Part shown: positions 42,250 to 51,671 of the stretch, piece after piece | How the letters are laid out: every line of letters begins with the position of its first letter | Numbering within the stretch: position 1 is the stretch's first letter | NCBI RefSeq assembly: GCF_023016285.1 | Contig: NZ_CP095413.1 | Coordinates: forward strand, 5,532,501 to 5,596,500 | From: Muricauda sp. SCSIO 64092 | GTDB lineage: Bacteria > Bacteroidota > Bacteroidia > Flavobacteriales > Flavobacteriaceae | Length of the DNA: 64,000 nucleotides | Direction: 5' to 3' | Program-made: the position numbers and the translations under genes | Notes under the pieces: generated by a model | What the model was told of the DNA's origin: nothing | What the model saw: only the letters and a program-made list of their open reading frames with translations | Database searches by the model: none

Positions 42250-44169
42250 TTACTTCACTTCCTCAAAATCAACATCCTCCACATTGTCACCTTCAGTGGC
42301 TCCGTTTCCGGCACCACTGCTAGCGGCATCCCCCGTAGTATCGGCACCGCCGGCTTGCGCAGTTTCTGCCTGTGCTTTGTACATCTCCTCGGAGGCTACC
42401 TTCCACGCTTCGTTTATTTTGGTCAAGGCAGGGTCAATAACCGCTACATCCTTGGTTTCATAAGCCTTTTTCAATTCTTCCAATGCCTCTTCAATTGGCT
42501 TTTTCTTATCATCGGAAAGCTTATCGCCAAACTCGCCCAATTGTTTTTCCGTCTGGAAAATCATACTATCGGCCTCATTCAATTTATCAGCTTTCTCCTT
42601 GGCCGCCTTATCCGCTTCTGCATTGGCTTCGGCCTCAGCCTTCATTTTTTGGATTTCCTCCTCGGTCAATCCGGAAGAGGCTTCAATTCGGATATCCTGT
42701 GATTTTCCAGTGGCCTTATCCGTTGCGGAAACCTTAATGATTCCATTGGCATCAATATCAAAGGTTACCTCGATCTGAGGTGTTCCCCTTGGTGCGGGTG
42801 GAATCCCGTCCAAATGGAAGCGACCAATGGTCTTGTTATCCGCGGCCATCGGCCTTTCTCCCTGTAATACATGGATTTCCACCGAAGGTTGATTGTCCGC
42901 CGCCGTTGAGAATACCTGCGATTTCTTTGTGGGAATCGTAGTATTTGCCTCAATCAATTTTGTATTCACGCTACCCATGGTTTCAATACCCAGGGAAAGT
43001 GGGGTCACGTCCAAAAGCAGTACATCCTTTACATCTCCGGTCAATACGCCCCCTTGGATGGCAGCACCTACCGCCACTACCTCATCGGGATTTACCCCTT
43101 TGGAAGGTTTTTTTCCAAAGAATTTCTCTACAGCTTCCTGTACGGCCGGAATCCTTGTAGACCCTCCAACCAAAATGATTTCATCAATATCACTTTTTGA
43201 AAGCCCTGCGGATTTTAACGCGCTCGCACAAGGTTCAATGGTGCGTTTGACCAAATCGGCAATCAGTTGTTCAAATTTGGAACGACTCAGGGTTCGCACA
43301 AGGTGCTTGGGTCCTGAGGCGGTTGCCGTTACATAGGGCAGGTTGATTTCGGTCTGTGAGGAAGCCGACAATTCTATTTTTGCCTTTTCGGCCGCTTCGC
43401 GAAGACGTTGTAAGGCCATGGCATCATCCCGCAAATCCAAACCTTCGTCGGACTTGAATTCCTCTGCCAACCAGTCAATGATCTTCTGGTCCACATCATC
43501 ACCACCCAGATGGGTATCCCCATCAGTGGACAATACTTCAAAAACACCGTCCCCCAATTCCAGGATGGAAACGTCGTGCGTACCTCCACCAAAGTCAAAA
43601 ACCACGATTTTCTGATCGGAGTCCTTTTTGTCCAGTCCGTATGCCAAAGAGGCAGCGGTAGGCTCGTTGATGATACGCTCTACGGTAAGTCCCGCAATTT
43701 CACCGGCTTCTTTTGTCGCCTGACGTTGGGAGTCATTAAAATAGGCCGGTACGGTAATCACCGCCCGGGTCACATCCTGTCCCAAATAATCTTCCGCCGT
43801 TTTCTTCATCTTTTGAAGAATGATGGCAGAAAGTTCCTGTGGGGTGTACAAACGTCCTTCAATATCTACCCTTGGGGTATCATTATCCCCTTTTACCACC
43901 TTATAGGGAACCCGTTCGGCTTCCTTTTGGGATTCCGAATACTTGTTCCCCATAAAACGTTTTATGGAGTAAATGGTCTTATGTGGGTTTGTCACTGCTT
44001 GCCTTTTCGCCGGGTCACCAACCTTGATTTCCCCGCCCTCAACAAAAGCAATGACAGATGGTGTTGTCCTTTTTCCTTCTGCGTTTGGGATTACCACTGG
44101 CTCGTTACCTTCCATTACGGAAACACAAGAGTTGGTCGTTCCCAAATCGATACCAATAATTTTGCTCAT
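42250..44169 (-). CDS. dnaK: molecular chaperone DnaK (Hsp70)
   Basis: 639 residues and full length. The ATPase domain has [17 protein letters not shown] (phosphate 1), [57 protein letters not shown] and [13 protein letters not shown]. The linker [16 protein letters not shown] leads to the substrate-binding domain ([30 protein letters not shown]) and a helical lid ending in EDVDFEEVK. It folds and protects proteins with DnaJ and GrpE, neither of which is in the window. [11 protein letters not shown] has His where DnaK proteins usually have Phe (GGGTFDVS). Three TGTCA units spaced 8 bp apart precede the gene. Confidence 0.97.
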   Translation of the reverse strand: MSKIIGIDLGTTNSCVSVMEGNEPVVIPNAEGKRTTPSVIAFVEGGEIKVGDPAKRQAVTNPHKTIYSIKRFMGNKYSESQKEAERVPYKVVKGDNDTPRVDIEGRLYTPQELSAIILQKMKKTAEDYLGQDVTRAVITVPAYFNDSQRQATKEAGEIAGLTVERIINEPTAASLAYGLDKKDSDQKIVVFDFGGGTHDVSILELGDGVFEVLSTDGDTHLGGDDVDQKIIDWLAEEFKSDEGLDLRDDAMALQRLREAAEKAKIELSASSQTEINLPYVTATASGPKHLVRTLSRSKFEQLIADLVKRTIEPCASALKSAGLSKSDIDEIILVGGSTRIPAVQEAVEKFFGKKPSKGVNPDEVVAVGAAIQGGVLTGDVKDVLLLDVTPLSLGIETMGSVNTKLIEANTTIPTKKSQVFSTAADNQPSVEIHVLQGERPMAADNKTIGRFHLDGIPPAPRGTPQIEVTFDIDANGIIKVSATDKATGKSQDIRIEASSGLTEEEIQKMKAEAEANAEADKAAKEKADKLNEADSMIFQTEKQLGEFGDKLSDDKKKPIEEALEELKKAYETKDVAVIDPALTKINEAWKVASEEMYKAQAETAQAGGADTTGDAASSGAGNGATEGDNVEDVDFEEVK

Positions 44170-44245
44170 GTTTACTATTTAAAGTTGTTGAATTTCTGTT
44201 TTTAACAATCTGTAGTAGTCAATGACTATGCCATCCATGGAGATA

Positions 44246-44266
44246 TGACAAGCTGACAGTTTGACG
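44246..44266 (-). promoter_or_regulatory. TGTCA triple repeat upstream of dnaK
   Basis: Read on the minus strand: CGTCA-AAC-TGTCA-GCT-TGTCA, three five-base units with an exact 8-bp period, 77-97 bp before the dnaK ATG. A site for a stress regulator or heat-shock RNA polymerase is a possibility. Confidence 0.5.
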
Positions 44267-44370
44267 AAGTACAAAATTTGAATTGGAACGGATGCCAAGT
44301 GAAATGGGGCATTTTACATTCCGCACCTATGCTATGCAACATTCGTCATTCGCAAAGCTTAATTCCGGCT

Positions 44371-44378
44371 TATCTTTG
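44371..44378 (+). promoter_or_regulatory. -7 promoter element of the serine dehydratase gene
   Basis: TATCTTTG, an exact TAnnTTTG, 19 bp before ATG 44398. No TTTG is present 19-21 nt upstream. Confidence 0.5.
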
Positions 44379-44397
44379 GGTCACAAATCGGTAGCTA

Positions 44398-45822
44398 ATG
44401 GAATGTATCAGTGTTTTTGACATGCTCAAAATTGGGGTGGGCCCTTCCAGTTCCCATACACTGGGCCCATGGCGGGCTGCGGAACGATGGTTGAAGGAAT
44501 TACAGGAAACCCATGCCCTCTCCACCGTGGTTTCGGTAAAGGTGCAACTGTACGGTTCCCTGTCCCTTACGGGAAAGGGGCATGCTACGGATATTGCCGT
44601 AATGCTTGGATTGATGGGGGAAGACCCCGTAACCATTGCCTGTGACAGTATTCCTGCCAAAATTGAAGCCTTAACCTCCAAAAGGCAGTTGTTATTGGAT
44701 CAAAAGCATTGGATCGCCTTTACGCCGGAAAAGGATATCAACTACAACCGGGAATTCCTGCCCTTCCATGCCAATGGCATGCGCTTTGAGGCCCACCTGA
44801 CCAATGGGGATACGGTTTCCGAGACCTATTATTCCATTGGCGGCGGATTTGTAGTGAAGGAAGAGCGGCAGCACGCCAAGGAAAACAAAGTACTTTTTAA
44901 GACCTTCCCCTGCCCCATCAAAACCGGGGATGAGCTATTGGCCTATTGCGCCGAACAGGGAAAATCCATTTCGGAAATTGTTTGGAAAAACGAACGTTCC
45001 CTCAGATCCGAAGATGAGATCAATAAAGGGCTACGCGAGATTTGGGATGCCATGTTGGAATGCATGTATTTGGGTTGCCATACCGAGGGAACCTTGCCCG
45101 GCGGGCTCAATGTAAAACGCCGTGCCTTTGCCATGCACCAAAAACTAAAGGGTAGTGTCCCCTACTCCACTCCCCGCGAATGGTTGGAAAGTATTCGGGA
45201 TACCGAAGTGAAATTCCGTCAAATCCTGAAATGGGTCAGCTGTTTTGCACTTTCCGTAAATGAGGTCAATGCTGCCCTGGGCCGTGTGGTCACGGCACCC
45301 ACCAATGGCAGTGCGGGTGTAATTCCTGCCGTGCTCATGTATTATCTGGTGATTGAAAACCACGATGGGGATTTTGATGATGTAAAACGTTTTCTGCTTA
45401 CGGCCAGTGAAATTGGCAGCATTTTTAAGAAGGGGGCGACCATTTCTGCGGCCATGGGGGGCTGCCAGGCCGAAATTGGGGTCTCTTCCGCCATGGCCGC
45501 TGCAGGATTGACGGAGCTCATGGGCGGCACTCCCGATCAGGTGTTAATGGCGGCGGAAATCGCCATGGAACACCATTTGGGACTTACCTGCGATCCCATT
45601 GGTGGTTTGGTACAGGTACCTTGCATAGAACGCAATAGCATGGGGGCCATTAAAGCGATCAATGCTTCGGAAATGGCCCTGGATGCCGATCCTTCGGAAG
45701 CCATTGTCCCCTTGGATAAGGTGGTCAATACCATGTGGGAGACCGCCAAGGATATGAACAGCAAATACAAGGAAACCTCGGAAGGGGGATTGGCCGTTGG
45801 GGTATTTTTGAGTGATTGTTGA
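44398..45822 (+). CDS. sdaA: L-serine ammonia-lyase (L-serine dehydratase), single-chain iron-sulfur type
   Basis: 474 residues combining the beta and alpha domains in one chain. The N-terminal domain starts with [27 protein letters not shown]. The catalytic domain has [32 protein letters not shown] and [24 protein letters not shown]. The [4Fe-4S] cysteines are visible in MGGCQAE and [18 protein letters not shown]. The enzyme converts L-serine to pyruvate and ammonia in the cytosol, linking serine breakdown to central carbon metabolism. It is divergent from dnaK and stands alone. Confidence 0.96.
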   Translation: MECISVFDMLKIGVGPSSSHTLGPWRAAERWLKELQETHALSTVVSVKVQLYGSLSLTGKGHATDIAVMLGLMGEDPVTIACDSIPAKIEALTSKRQLLLDQKHWIAFTPEKDINYNREFLPFHANGMRFEAHLTNGDTVSETYYSIGGGFVVKEERQHAKENKVLFKTFPCPIKTGDELLAYCAEQGKSISEIVWKNERSLRSEDEINKGLREIWDAMLECMYLGCHTEGTLPGGLNVKRRAFAMHQKLKGSVPYSTPREWLESIRDTEVKFRQILKWVSCFALSVNEVNAALGRVVTAPTNGSAGVIPAVLMYYLVIENHDGDFDDVKRFLLTASEIGSIFKKGATISAAMGGCQAEIGVSSAMAAAGLTELMGGTPDQVLMAAEIAMEHHLGLTCDPIGGLVQVPCIERNSMGAIKAINASEMALDADPSEAIVPLDKVVNTMWETAKDMNSKYKETSEGGLAVGVFLSDC

Positions 45823-46022
45823 TTTTTTCAGGATTTTTATTTCTTACCAAAGATGATGGACAAAAATCAACAGCCACAAGGGAGCTCGTTTCTTGCTTCC
45901 AGTTATGCCATCATAGTGCCGTTTATTGATTGCTTTTATCAGACCAAATACTCCATTGCTACCTTTAACCAAATCATGGCCGAAATCGTTGTACGTAACT
46001 TAACCCAACAAAACTTTAAAAA

Positions 46023-46499
46023 ATGAAAAAAACAATCTTGACTTTGGCTTTTGCTTTGGTAACCTTGACTTTTTGCAATGCCCAAAAAATTGAAATGGAA
46101 AAAGTATTTGGCGGATACAAATACACGCAGAATGGAAAACAAATGACAATGGGAGATTTGGTTGATGCAATGGAATCTTACCAACAGTCGTATGAATTGG
46201 TTAAAAAAGCGCAATCCAATAATACACTTGCCTCAATTATAGGTTTTGCAGGTGGTGGGTTAATAGGTTGGCCAATCGGAGCTGCCATTGGTGGCGGGGA
46301 TGCAAACTGGACTTTGGCGGGAATTGGTGCCGGACTTGTTGCGATAGGAATTCCGATTTCCTCAAGTGCAAATAAAAAAGCAAAACAAGCCGTTGAATTG
46401 TATAATTCATCTTTGAATTCCACATCGTTTTACGAGTTTAAACCTGAATTTAAAATTATGGTAAACGGAAATGGAATTGGGTTTTCAATGAATTTTTAA
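46023..46499 (+). CDS. exported protein with a glycine-rich double-helix segment
   Basis: 158 residues. A signal peptide (MKKTILTLAFALVTLTFCNAQ) precedes KIEMEKVFGGYKYTQNGKQMTMGDLVDAMESYQQSYELVKKAQ. Two Gly-rich hydrophobic helices follow (LASIIGFAGGGLIGWPIGAAIGGG and LAGIGAGLVAIGIPIS), resembling glycine-zipper segments of outer-membrane lipoproteins. The C-terminus FKIMVNGNGIGFSMNF ends in Phe, as in beta-barrel or surface proteins. I do not recognise a named family. A remnant of a barrel-protein C-terminus lies just downstream. Confidence 0.72.
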   Translation: MKKTILTLAFALVTLTFCNAQKIEMEKVFGGYKYTQNGKQMTMGDLVDAMESYQQSYELVKKAQSNNTLASIIGFAGGGLIGWPIGAAIGGGDANWTLAGIGAGLVAIGIPISSSANKKAKQAVELYNSSLNSTSFYEFKPEFKIMVNGNGIGFSMNF

Positions 46500-46515
46500 A
46501 AGCTATTTACACTAG

Positions 46516-46662
46516 TTTACGACTGTAAATGACGTGCTGCCTTTAAAAATTAGTGCACTCGGAATTGGATATAGATACCTTTTTGCCAAACACGCTGGAT
46601 TTCTTGAAAATGAAAGCGAAGCAACTGCTAATTTACATTTAAGAATAGGATGCCGATTTTAA
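46516..46662 (+). pseudogene. C-terminal remnant of an outer-membrane beta-barrel protein
   Basis: An open frame after a TAG at 46513-46515 gives 48 residues, including PLKISALGIGYRYLFAKHA and a tail ENESEATANLHLRIGCRF followed by TAA. Alternating strand residues and the final Phe are typical of a barrel end. There is no start codon or N-terminal part nearby, so this looks like the leftover end of a lost gene, perhaps a copy related to the gene just upstream. The rest of the 338-bp gap to 46837 holds only a leader-like motif (46789-46805). Confidence 0.5.
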
Positions 46663-46788
46663 TCTTATTAAAAACTGGTACAATACACCGGCAGTAGCAT
46701 ACATAATTGGATTATTGGATAGTCTTTTCGAATCGAAAAACTAAAAAACCATCTACAACTGTGGCTATAATTCATCACGGTTTCTCAT

Positions 46789-46805
46789 TAACTTTAAACT
46801 TGTAA
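46789..46805 (+). promoter_or_regulatory. recurrent leader motif, copy D (before the cyclase gene)
   Basis: TAACTTTAAACTTGTAA; near-identical motifs lie at 61599-61615 and, two bases shorter, at 22973-22987. The first eight bases resemble the -7 box TAnnTTTG with a final A. Confidence 0.4.
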
Positions 46806-46837
46806 GCCACTAATTCGGCTATGACATAAGCGTAACA

Positions 46838-47599
46838 ATGAAAATAGTAGATTTATCAAAACCAATTAAGTACAATAAATCCGACCCCTGGTTTATGAAA
46901 GTGAAAATCAAACATAAACCACATCAAAAAGCAGGTTTATTACTACGTTTCTTAGGATTGCCCAAAAGATTGTTCCCTAAAGGTTTTAAAGGTTGGGCGG
47001 ATGATAGTATCAAAAAAATGGGGGTGCACTCCACCACCCATATTGATGCGCCATGGCATTATTCCCCTACCGTAAGTGGCGAACGTGCCAAGACCATTGA
47101 TGAAATTCCCCTGGATTGGTGCTATCGAGATGGTCTTGTTATTGATATGAAACACAAAGAAGATTTTGATGCGATAACCGTTCAGGATATCCAAAGCTTC
47201 TTGGACCGTGAAAAATTATCCCTTAAGGAAGGAATGATCGTTTTGATCAAAACGGGCAGGGATATTTACAACGGCACCAAAGACTTTCCAAACAAAGGAA
47301 CTGGAATGAGCGCAAAGGCCACTGAATGGCTCATTGATCAAGGAATTAAGGTAATGGGAATCGATTCATGGGGTTGGGACCTGCCATTGAAATATCTTAT
47401 TAAAAAGGCAAAGGAAACCAACAATTCTGAGTTATTCTGGGAAGCCCACTTAGTTGGACAACGAAAAGAATATTGCCATATTGAGCAACTGGTAAATTTA
47501 GATGAACTTCCATACCAAGGCTTTAAAGTTGCCGTTTTTCCCTTAAATATTGTTGGAGCTTCGGCAGCTCCTGCCAGGGTCGTAGCCATATTTGAATAA
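46838..47599 (+). CDS. cyclase/kynurenine formamidase-family metal-dependent hydrolase
   Basis: 253 residues, cytosolic. The family metal motif HxTHxDAPxH appears as MGVHSTTHIDAPWHYSP. Other landmarks are IDEIPLDWCYRDGLVIDM, GMIVLIKTGRD, GMSAKATEWLIDQGIKVMGIDSWGWD and a late His/Glu (FWEAHLVGQRKEYCHIEQLVNL). Characterised members cleave N-formylkynurenine or isatin, or act in polyketide cyclisation; the substrate here is not evident. It is a single gene. Confidence 0.9.
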   Translation: MKIVDLSKPIKYNKSDPWFMKVKIKHKPHQKAGLLLRFLGLPKRLFPKGFKGWADDSIKKMGVHSTTHIDAPWHYSPTVSGERAKTIDEIPLDWCYRDGLVIDMKHKEDFDAITVQDIQSFLDREKLSLKEGMIVLIKTGRDIYNGTKDFPNKGTGMSAKATEWLIDQGIKVMGIDSWGWDLPLKYLIKKAKETNNSELFWEAHLVGQRKEYCHIEQLVNLDELPYQGFKVAVFPLNIVGASAAPARVVAIFE

Positions 47600-47723
47600 A
47601 TACTGCTGTCAGAATTGGCTATAATTCCTTGCGGCTAACTGGTTAAGCAAAGGAACATTTCTTACTTTTAATAAGGTAGGATTTCGTAAGGACAATTTCC
47701 TATCCACATACCCCTCTTCTGGT

Positions 47724-47739
47724 CCCGATAATTATCGGG
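47724..47739. repeat. 16-bp perfect palindrome, possible dispersed element
   Basis: CCCGATAATTATCGGG lies between the cyclase and hydrolase genes. A degraded counterpart with similar flanks (CGATAGTTATC) occurs at 51561-51580 after the SRPBCC gene. Confidence 0.55.
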
Positions 47740-47838
47740 GCTCGTCGGAGACAATAACGGCCAGCCCTAACGCAATGCTTGGTCCGGGCGGGAATGGTAG
47801 CTGAAACCATTGTTTAAGTTGAACCAAAACCAATATTA

Positions 47839-48855
47839 ATGAAAAGAACCTTTTGTTTTCTGATCATCGTTTTAGTGCTCTCAAAAACCAGCTACGGGCA
47901 ACATGAAAAAATCACTGCGAATTGGAAAACCATAAGTATCCATGACAATAGTTTAGGTGAAATTGAATACCATGTCCACAAAAATAAAATGAGCTCCTAT
48001 AAGCCTTTGATTGTTTATCTACAGGGTTCCAAAAACTTTCCTTTGTATTGGCTAAACCCCAATGGAGGCTATTCCACCAGTACCACCCTTGATTTTGCAT
48101 CCATAAGCAATGAGTATCATATTGTTCTTATCAGCAAACCCAACATCCCTTTTGTGGACAGTATCCAAATAGCCCCATCGGGCAGGAAATATTATCCTTT
48201 GAATGCAGCGTATCGTGAGAAATATAGTTTGGATTGGAGAACAAATGCTGCTGACAAGGTCATCAATGACGCCTTAAAAAAACTGGATGTAGATAGCTCC
48301 ACGGTGATTGTTTGGGGACATTCAGAAGGTTCGCAAGTGGCACCCGCAGTAGCAACAAACAACAAAAACATTACCCATGTCATCTCCATGATGGGCAATT
48401 CGCTTAATCATCTGTATGACTTTATACTTCAGGAAAGGGTTGCTGCATTAAATGGTCAAATATCAAATGAAAAGGCACAGTCGAACATCGATTCTTTGTA
48501 TGCCGAATATGAAAAAATATACAAAGACCCGGAATCCACCACAAAAGAATGGTTTGGGGAAACCTATTACAAGTGGAGTAGTTTCACCTTAAGTTCACCT
48601 ATAGAAAACATGCTGAAGCTCGACATTCCCATTCTTTATGTCGCTGGAGGAGCCGACTACCAGAGTATCTTGAATATGGATTATGCGAAACTCGAGTTCC
48701 TGAGGAAAGGAAAGGACAATCTGACCTATAAAGTATTTCCAAACTGTGATCATTTTTTTATGGAGACCAGGACTGACGAATCGGGCAAAAAAGAATGGAT
48801 CGACCATTTGGATGAAGTCAATGACTTTGCTTTGAAATGGGTAACCAAAAATTGA
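47839..48855 (+). CDS. secreted alpha/beta-hydrolase
   Basis: 338 residues with a signal peptide (MKRTFCFLIIVLVLSKTSYGQ). The fold shows KPLIVYLQGSKNFPLYW (oxyanion strand), IVLISKPNIPF, the nucleophile elbow VIVWGHSEGSQVAPAVA (Ser in GHSEG), IPILYVAGGADYQS (acid) and VFPNCDHFFMET (His). The triad is complete. It resembles prolyl-oligopeptidase/dienelactone-hydrolase relatives of unknown substrate. Confidence 0.86.
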   Translation: MKRTFCFLIIVLVLSKTSYGQHEKITANWKTISIHDNSLGEIEYHVHKNKMSSYKPLIVYLQGSKNFPLYWLNPNGGYSTSTTLDFASISNEYHIVLISKPNIPFVDSIQIAPSGRKYYPLNAAYREKYSLDWRTNAADKVINDALKKLDVDSSTVIVWGHSEGSQVAPAVATNNKNITHVISMMGNSLNHLYDFILQERVAALNGQISNEKAQSNIDSLYAEYEKIYKDPESTTKEWFGETYYKWSSFTLSSPIENMLKLDIPILYVAGGADYQSILNMDYAKLEFLRKGKDNLTYKVFPNCDHFFMETRTDESGKKEWIDHLDEVNDFALKWVTKN

Positions 48856-49016
48856 TAAATACCTTACAAACAACTTGGACAACCCTAATTATGGCTTATT
48901 CGACTGCCCATGTAAACGATGGGGACAGGTTGGAATCCCTGCCTATGCACTTCAGGTCCCTCGCCTTCCCATAATTCGGAGCACTAAATGAAAAGATAGT
49001 GGCAATGGTATTGTTG

Positions 49017-49024
49017 TATTTTTG
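49017..49024 (+). promoter_or_regulatory. -7 promoter element before the DUF2784 gene
   Basis: TATTTTTG, an exact TAnnTTTG, 59 bp before ATG 49083. No -33 TTTG is seen at 19-21 nt. Confidence 0.35.
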
Positions 49025-49082
49025 GGAAACCCTGGTCATACCTATCACGGCATATTCAGACCGCTCTTTTAATTAACAGACA

Positions 49083-49484
49083 ATGGAAGATTTAAGCCAT
49101 GGCACCCTAGTCTTTCTGGACTATTTCTTTTTGGTATTCCATTCCGCCTATACCCTTTTTAGCATTTTTGGATGGATTTGGCGAAAAACAAGGGTTGTAC
49201 ACCTGCTTACTTCCCTGCTTACCCTGTTTTCATGGTTACTTATGGGAATCTGGTATGGTCTTGGGTATTGCTTTTTGACCGACTGGCATTGGGATGTCCG
49301 TACCGCGCTAGGAAAACCTCCGGATTCCAGTTCTTATGTACATTTTCTGATCCGGGAAACCACAGGCCTTGATTTTCCCGCGCCATTCGTTGATACGGGA
49401 GTTGTTGTGGTATTTGCGGTTTGTTTTCTTCTTTCCATAACACTAAATTTAAGGGATTATAAGAGAAGAAAGCGTAGCTGTTAG
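49083..49484 (+). CDS. DUF2784-family membrane protein
   Basis: 133 residues with four hydrophobic helices: LVFLDYFFLVFHSAYTLFSIFGW, VVHLLTSLLTLFSWLLMGIWYGLGYCFLTDWHWD and TGVVVVFAVCFLLSITLNL. The motif WYGLGYCFLTDWHW corresponds to the conserved Cys/Trp stretch of DUF2784. The function is not established. It stands alone. Confidence 0.78.
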   Translation: MEDLSHGTLVFLDYFFLVFHSAYTLFSIFGWIWRKTRVVHLLTSLLTLFSWLLMGIWYGLGYCFLTDWHWDVRTALGKPPDSSSYVHFLIRETTGLDFPAPFVDTGVVVVFAVCFLLSITLNLRDYKRRKRSC

Positions 49485-49687
49485 GGGTAAAGAAGGGAAA
49501 GCAGGTAAAATGGCTTGGTGTGATGTTCTGGTAAGGTGAACATTAGTTACTGCAACAAATATGTCACACTTATAAAGACATTTAAAATTGACCATAATCC
49601 GTTTGCCCATAGTGACAAGCACAACAAAAACATACGTGAACAGATTATCGTATTGATGAACTTCCTCCAAACCAAAAACGATTACGA

Positions 49688-50551
49688 ATGAGCAGTATTC
49701 AAGACATGAATAATCGGATGAAGCAAAATCGTAATCTGAGACCTTCAAAACGCGCAAAATTCAAAGAAAATAATCGAGGAACTATATATACAGAATCCAA
49801 CTCGGAGGACAAGCCCACCTTTAGGGAATTTTCAGCATTTCAAGTAAAAAAGACGATTGATAAATTTAGACAAGAGACTAAAGCCAAAAAGCGACTGGAA
49901 TTAATTGTATTGATTGTCTTTTTGGGAGCAGCAGGTTCTTTCATAAGCTATCAAATCATTTCTAAAAAAGATAATCCCAGAAAACCTGAAATCAATAAAT
50001 CCACAATTGATTATTATTTCCCAACTCCAATAGTATGGAGTGGGAAATTGTCCGAGCCCCTAAGAGTTCCCCATTCAGACTACTTTTACATTCCTATGGT
50101 TGGAAACCTGGATTATGTGGATTTAGGCCGAACCTACCGGATATTTCCCAACAATATGGTCGTTGATTACACCAGTAATATTCTTTTTCTCGACAAGAAC
50201 TGTGATATCCTTGGTAAACTACTCCCTGAAAATGGGTCTATCAGGTATATGATGGTTATTCCAAATAATGAAGGTTTTGAACCCAAAAAAATCATATATC
50301 GCTTAACACAAGATGAACCCAATGTCTTTGGCAAATTATATAATATCAAAAAACACTATGTATACATTTCCGACTTGGATGGCAACAACTTAACCAAAAT
50401 AACAGACCGTGAAGTACGAAGTTTTCAATGGGACAATGAGCGCAAGGAAATAGTATTCTACTTTTTTTATAATAAGAAAATGAACGATAGTATTCATGGC
50501 GTATTTAATATGGAATCAAATACATTTAGATTAATCAGCCGATTGGAATAA
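49688..50551 (+). CDS. single-pass membrane protein of unknown function
   Basis: 287 residues. A basic N-terminal cytosolic part (1-75: RMKQNRNLRPSKRAKFKENN) leads to one transmembrane helix (LELIVLIVFLGAAGSFISYQII). A periplasmic beta-rich domain of about 190 residues follows (YFYIPMVGNLDYVDLGRTYRIFPNNM, HYVYISDLDGNNLTKITDREVRSFQWD). The last part recalls a TolB-like blade, but one blade does not make a propeller. I do not recognise a family. Base use is somewhat AT-richer than in the enzyme genes around it. Confidence 0.72.
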   Translation: MSSIQDMNNRMKQNRNLRPSKRAKFKENNRGTIYTESNSEDKPTFREFSAFQVKKTIDKFRQETKAKKRLELIVLIVFLGAAGSFISYQIISKKDNPRKPEINKSTIDYYFPTPIVWSGKLSEPLRVPHSDYFYIPMVGNLDYVDLGRTYRIFPNNMVVDYTSNILFLDKNCDILGKLLPENGSIRYMMVIPNNEGFEPKKIIYRLTQDEPNVFGKLYNIKKHYVYISDLDGNNLTKITDREVRSFQWDNERKEIVFYFFYNKKMNDSIHGVFNMESNTFRLISRLE

Positions 50552-50699
50552 AGCAAAAAAAGTTGCGCAGCTAGGGCCGGAATTCATTGTGGCCATGTCC
50601 CACGGAAAAGTCAAACCAACAAGCAAACCACTGGATTTCATGGGCAAACCCTTGACCTTAACTGATAGGGACCAATAAAACCCTCCATCCCAAATAAAA

Positions 50700-50746
50700 T
50701 TTGCGTAACCAAGTAGTTACATTTATATTTGTAACCAATCGGTTAC
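50700..50746 (+). promoter_or_regulatory. promoter with two ArsR-type operators
   Basis: TTTG (50700-50703), 20 nt, TATATTTG (50724-50731): a textbook Bacteroidota promoter. Operator 1 is GTAAC-N6-GTTAC (50705-50720) in the spacer. Operator 2 is the perfect palindrome GTAACC-AATC-GGTTAC (50731-50746) over the start region. The two are 26 bp apart. Confidence 0.82.
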
Positions 50747-50755
50747 CTAAATGTG

Positions 50756-51070
50756 ATGAGAAGGGATGTTTTTCAAGCCATTGCGGACCCCACCAGACGG
50801 GACATTATAAACATACTGTCCAAAGAAGCATTAAGTGTGAACGAGATTGCCGAAAGATTTGACATGAGTAGGCCGGCCATCTCAAAACACCTCAAGATCC
50901 TAAACGAATGCAGAATTGTACAATTCAAGAAAATGGGAAGGGAACGGATCTGCTTAATTCAACCACAAGAACTCGTTCCAGCATTTTTATGGATCAACCA
51001 ATACCACAAACTTTGGGAGGCCCGAATAGATGCGTTTGAACAATATGTAAATCAACTAAAAACCAAGTAA
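50756..51070 (+). CDS. ArsR-family repressor of the SRPBCC bicistron
   Basis: 104 residues from ATG 50756 (a GTG lies one codon earlier). It is a compact winged helix: MRRDVFQAIADPTRRDIINILSKEALSVNEIAERFDMSRPAISKHLKILNECRIVQFKKMGRERIC, with recognition helix SRPAISKHLKIL. There is no CxC metal site, so it belongs to the autorepressor type usually coupled to SRPBCC/AHSA1 proteins. It ends 2 bp before the SRPBCC gene and is probably repressed by its own product at the two sites at 50705-50746. Confidence 0.92.
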   Translation: MRRDVFQAIADPTRRDIINILSKEALSVNEIAERFDMSRPAISKHLKILNECRIVQFKKMGRERICLIQPQELVPAFLWINQYHKLWEARIDAFEQYVNQLKTK

Positions 51071-51072
51071 TC

Positions 51073-51522
51073 ATGGGCAATTTAAATGACAGGATCTTAA
51101 CCATTAAAAAGACTTTTGACGCACCCTTGGATTTGGTTTGGCAGGCTTGGACCAAACCGGAACACCTTGCCAAATGGTGGGTACCCCATGGGATGGAAAT
51201 CAAAATTATCGCACACGATTTTCGCGAGGGGGGAAAGTGGAAATACGAAATGCTAATGCCCGATGGAAATATGTTCGTATCCGAAGGAAAATATATAGAA
51301 ATCGTTGAATTTGAGAAAATAATTACTTCGGCCGATTTTAGACCCATGACCCAAAATGTAGAATTGCAGTGCTTCTTTAAAGCTGAAGGGGATAAAACTA
51401 TTTTTATATTTAACGTAGTACACGAAACTGCCGAATATTGTAAACAACAGGAGGAAATGGGCTTTTATAATGGATGGGGCTCCGCTTTTGAACGATTGGA
51501 AAAGCTGGTAGAAAAAAAATAA
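51073..51522 (+). CDS. SRPBCC/AHSA1-family protein
   Basis: 149 residues with the START/Bet v1-like pattern of Aha1-C-terminal-like proteins: LTIKKTFDAPLDLVWQAWTKPEHLAKWWVPHGMEI, DFREGGKWKYEMLMPDGNMF, GKYIEIVEFEKIITSADFRP and the final MGFYNGWGSAFERLEKLVEKK. It should bind a small hydrophobic ligand; no enzyme activity is established for the group. It is cotranscribed with the ArsR gene. Confidence 0.9.
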   Translation: MGNLNDRILTIKKTFDAPLDLVWQAWTKPEHLAKWWVPHGMEIKIIAHDFREGGKWKYEMLMPDGNMFVSEGKYIEIVEFEKIITSADFRPMTQNVELQCFFKAEGDKTIFIFNVVHETAEYCKQQEEMGFYNGWGSAFERLEKLVEKK

Positions 51523-51671
51523 AAGTTGCCAATATGGGCATATTTTATACCTTCCTCTCGTCTCGATAGTTATCTGGATCCTTCGAGGGTAAAAATGACC
51601 CGCCCGAGCGCAATTATCGGAAATCATAGCCAAAACCTTTGTGTATCATTGTATAACTGCTTAAAAGACCA

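Noticed and set aside
45852..46025. 57-codon ORF after the serine dehydratase gene
   Set aside because: Overlaps the next start codon and shows no domain or signal; likely chance.
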